Below, in pieces: positions 29,670-32,046 of a stretch of DNA of 32,046 bases. The stretch is from JBBAEA01 sp041656175 (GTDB lineage Bacteria; Myxococcota_A; Bradymonadia; UBA4248). Position 1 is the stretch's first letter. Each line of letters starts with the position of its first letter. The position numbers were made by a program, and so were the translations under genes. The stretch is taken from the NCBI GenBank assembly GCA_041656175.1, contig JBBAEA010000020.1, positions 1 to 32,046 on the forward strand. The letters are read 5' to 3'. The notes under the pieces are model-generated. The model saw nothing but the letters and a program-made list of their open reading frames with translations. It did no database searches and was not told where the DNA came from.

Positions 29670-32046
29670 ATGAAACTGAAGTTTAAGATCCAGCCCTATC
29701 AGACCAGCGCGGTTGAATCGGTCGTTGACTGCTTCGCCGGGCAGGTGAATACCTCCGGAATTACCTATCGGATTGACCCGGGCGTAAATAAAAAGCTGTT
29801 GGCACAGGGACCGACCTTGCCGGGCACGGATATAGAGCAAACCGGCTTTAAGAATGCCGATATCCAGCTGACCGATGCCCAGCTTCTGGCTAATATCCAT
29901 GCCGTGCAGCGGCGTCAGAATCTGCCCTTGTCGGACAAGCTGGTGTCAAGCGCCGGATGCAAGCTCAATCTTGACGTGGAGATGGAAACCGGGACCGGCA
30001 AGACCTACTGCTACATCAAGACCTTCTTCGAGATGAACAAGCGGTACGGCTGGACCAAGTTCATTGTGGTGGTGCCCAGCATTGCCATCCGTGAAGGCGT
30101 GCTCAAGTCGCTAGAAATCACCGCCGAGCATTTCACCGAGAGTTATGGCAAGAAGGCCCGCTTCTTTGCCTACAACTCCAGGCAGCTGCACCATCTGGAA
30201 AGCTTTTCCTCTGATGCGGGCATCAACGTTATGGTCATCAATATCCAGGCGTTCAATGCTACGGGAAAGGATAACCGCCGCATCTATGACGAGCTGGACA
30301 GCTTCCAGTCGCGCAAGCCTATCGATGTGATCAGCAGCAACCGCCCCATCCTGATCCTGGATGAACCACAGAAGATGGAGGGCAAAAAGACGCTGGAGGC
30401 GCTGGCCAAGTTCAAGCCGCTGATGATCCTGCGCTATTCGGCCACCCACCGGACCACGCACAACAAGATCCACCGCCTCGACGCCCTGGACGCCTACAAC
30501 CAGAAGCTGGTGAAGAAGATTGCGGTGCGTGGCATTGCGGTGAAGGGGCTCGCTGGTACCAACGCCTATCTCTACCTGGAATCCATCGAGATTTCCAAGA
30601 ATGCACCCGTCGCACGCATCGAGCTGGAGGTGCGTCAGGGCGGCGGAATCAAGCGGATCGTCAAACGACTGGAACGCGGCAAAGACTTGTTCATTGAATC
30701 AAACGAGCTGGACCAATATCGTGGCTTTGTCATCTCCCAGATCGACGCCAACAAGGACACGGTGGAGTTCACCAACGGCCATGTGCTGAGTGCGGGTGAT
30801 GCAACCGGCGACATCACGGAAATGGCCATCCGGCGGATTCAGATCCGGGAGGCAATCAGGGCTCATCTTGAGAAAGAACGAGTCCTCTTTGTCCAGGGTA
30901 TCAAGGTACTCTCCCTATTCTTTATTGATGAGGTGGCTAAATACCGAGACTACAGCCAGGCCGATGAACAGGGAGAGTACGCCAGGATTTTTGAAGAAGA
31001 GTACGAACGGCTCAAAGCCGAATATTTAAGCCTTCTTCCCTTGGATGGTGGAGTGTATCAGGAATATCTGAAGGGAATTCAGGTTGGCCGCACCCACAAC
31101 GGTTACTTCGCCATCGACAAGAAAACCAAGAAACTTACCAATCCGAGATTCAAGACGCGTGGAGAGGAAGCCGGGCTTTCCGATGACGTGGATGCCTATG
31201 ATCTGATCCTGAAGGACAAGGAACGGCTGCTCTCCTTCGCGGAACCGGTCCGGTTCATTTTCTCCCACTCCGCCCTGCGGGAAGGCTGGGACAACCCCAA
31301 TGTCTTCGTCATGTGCATGCTCAAGCACAGCGACAACACGATTTCGCGTCGTCAAGAAGTGGGCCGGGGCTTGCGGATTAGCGTCAACCAGCTCGGGGAC
31401 CGTATGGACAACCCGGCGACGGTCCATGACGTGAATATCCTGACCGTAGTCGCAAGCGAGAGCTACAAGGACTTCGTCGGGAATCTTCAGCGTGAAATCA
31501 GCGAATCCCTCTCGGCGCGCCCCCGCAAGGCGGACGTAGCCTACTTCACCGGGAAGGTCATCACCACCGACTCAGGGACAATGGAAATTAGCTTAGACAT
31601 GGCCAAGCAGATATATAGATATCTGATCAAGAATGACTATACAGATAACGCTGATCAGATTGCCGAAGCCTACCACGAGGCAAAAGCCAACGGGACCCTG
31701 GCGGCGCTTCCGCCCGAGCTTGCCCCTCATGCGGACCAGATTTGGGGCTTGATCGACAGCGTCTTCAGCGAGTCCCAGCTGCCCGAGGTGGGTGATGACC
31801 GCAAGCCGAAGACTAATCCGCTCAATGCCAATTTCGAGAAAAAAGAGTTCAAGGCACTCTGGAGTCGGATCAATCAGAAAGCGGTCTACCGTGTCGAGTT
31901 CGATTCCAGTGAACTCGTTCGAAATAGCATCCGCGCCCTAGACAAAGAGTTGCAGGTAACGCCGCTACAATACACCATCCAAAGTGGTCTCCAGGACGAT
32001 CATATTAGCTATGGCCAACTCAAAAGCGGTGGCGGATTCACGCTGA
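29670..32046 (+). CDS. res: Type III restriction enzyme Res subunit, partial
   Basis: Open from ATG 29670 to the window edge, 792 codons with no stop, so the 3' end is missing. An ATG at 29665 meets a stop at once. The start sits after a G-run (AAGGGGGGG). ATP-dependent translocase/endonuclease that acts with Mod on unmethylated sites. SF2 motifs: METGTGKT Walker A (residues 105-112), DEPQ at 231-234 (typical of type III Res), SATH (motif III), then SALREGWDNPNVF and RRQEVGRGLRI in the second lobe (motifs V and VI). The C-terminal PD-(D/E)XK nuclease domain of this family lies mostly beyond the window and could not be checked. No frameshift was found in the visible part. Confidence 0.94.
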   Translation, partial: MKLKFKIQPYQTSAVESVVDCFAGQVNTSGITYRIDPGVNKKLLAQGPTLPGTDIEQTGFKNADIQLTDAQLLANIHAVQRRQNLPLSDKLVSSAGCKLNLDVEMETGTGKTYCYIKTFFEMNKRYGWTKFIVVVPSIAIREGVLKSLEITAEHFTESYGKKARFFAYNSRQLHHLESFSSDAGINVMVINIQAFNATGKDNRRIYDELDSFQSRKPIDVISSNRPILILDEPQKMEGKKTLEALAKFKPLMILRYSATHRTTHNKIHRLDALDAYNQKLVKKIAVRGIAVKGLAGTNAYLYLESIEISKNAPVARIELEVRQGGGIKRIVKRLERGKDLFIESNELDQYRGFVISQIDANKDTVEFTNGHVLSAGDATGDITEMAIRRIQIREAIRAHLEKERVLFVQGIKVLSLFFIDEVAKYRDYSQADEQGEYARIFEEEYERLKAEYLSLLPLDGGVYQEYLKGIQVGRTHNGYFAIDKKTKKLTNPRFKTRGEEAGLSDDVDAYDLILKDKERLLSFAEPVRFIFSHSALREGWDNPNVFVMCMLKHSDNTISRRQEVGRGLRISVNQLGDRMDNPATVHDVNILTVVASESYKDFVGNLQREISESLSARPRKADVAYFTGKVITTDSGTMEISLDMAKQIYRYLIKNDYTDNADQIAEAYHEAKANGTLAALPPELAPHADQIWGLIDSVFSESQLPEVGDDRKPKTNPLNANFEKKEFKALWSRINQKAVYRVEFDSSELVRNSIRALDKELQVTPLQYTIQSGLQDDHISYGQLKSGGGFTL

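Overview
The window looks like chromosomal DNA of a moderate-GC Gram-negative bacterium, most probably from the Myxococcota / former Deltaproteobacteria. This placement is inferred from gene content: secreted lipoproteins with cysteine-rich repeats and lamin-tail domains, an ihfA gene next to a MerR-type gene with a long coiled coil, and a beta-helix protein of a kind I recall from myxobacteria. An outer-membrane barrel protein, diaminopimelate epimerase and a PBP2/RodA pair confirm a diderm, rod-type cell wall. No rRNA, tRNA or CRISPR array was seen.

Layout. 1-426: intergenic DNA with hairpins and a REP-like GTAG palindrome. 427-3351: large lamin-tail lipoprotein ending at a strong terminator. 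3438-5615 (minus): dapF and serS. 5969-9054 (plus): mrdA and rodA, the elongasome peptidoglycan synthase pair. 9363-10613 (minus): tyrS. 10859-12121 (minus): outer-membrane barrel protein behind a TPP riboswitch. 12752-16201 (plus): beta-helix sugar-nucleotide-enzyme-like protein, an unrecognised 407-residue protein, and truB. 16240-16640: a block of CACGAAA-type repeats. 16649-17371 (minus): a signal peptidase I homologue that appears to lack both catalytic residues. 17556-19430 (plus): a PDZ-like lipoprotein and a nuclease lipoprotein. 19456-22535 (minus): cupin, ihfA, MerR/coiled-coil gene and map. 23201-32046 (plus): a defence operon of HTH protein, PLD-like/SNF2 helicase, DUF4391 protein, GxxExxY protein, type III Mod and type III Res; Res runs off the window.

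Two structures stand out. First, five intergenic copies (A-E) of a structured element recur at about 5.7, 9.1, 12.4, 22.7 and 22.9 kb. Each starts with a G-tract/C-tract hairpin followed by TAC, continues into a long stem whose arms covary between copies, and ends in CTA plus a second C-tract. The 5' G-tract can in principle pair with either C-tract. This could be a REP/MITE-like mobile element or a structured RNA; I do not recognise it as a named family.

Second, the TPP riboswitch controls a single outer-membrane barrel gene, with a readable expression platform that hides the ribosome binding site. This points to an outer-membrane route for thiamine or its precursors.

The defence operon shows modular evolution. 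A GxxExxY gene sits between inverted CACGGAA repeats, the left repeat encodes the C-terminus of the DUF4391 protein, and the target-recognition part of Mod is strikingly AT-rich compared with its flanks.
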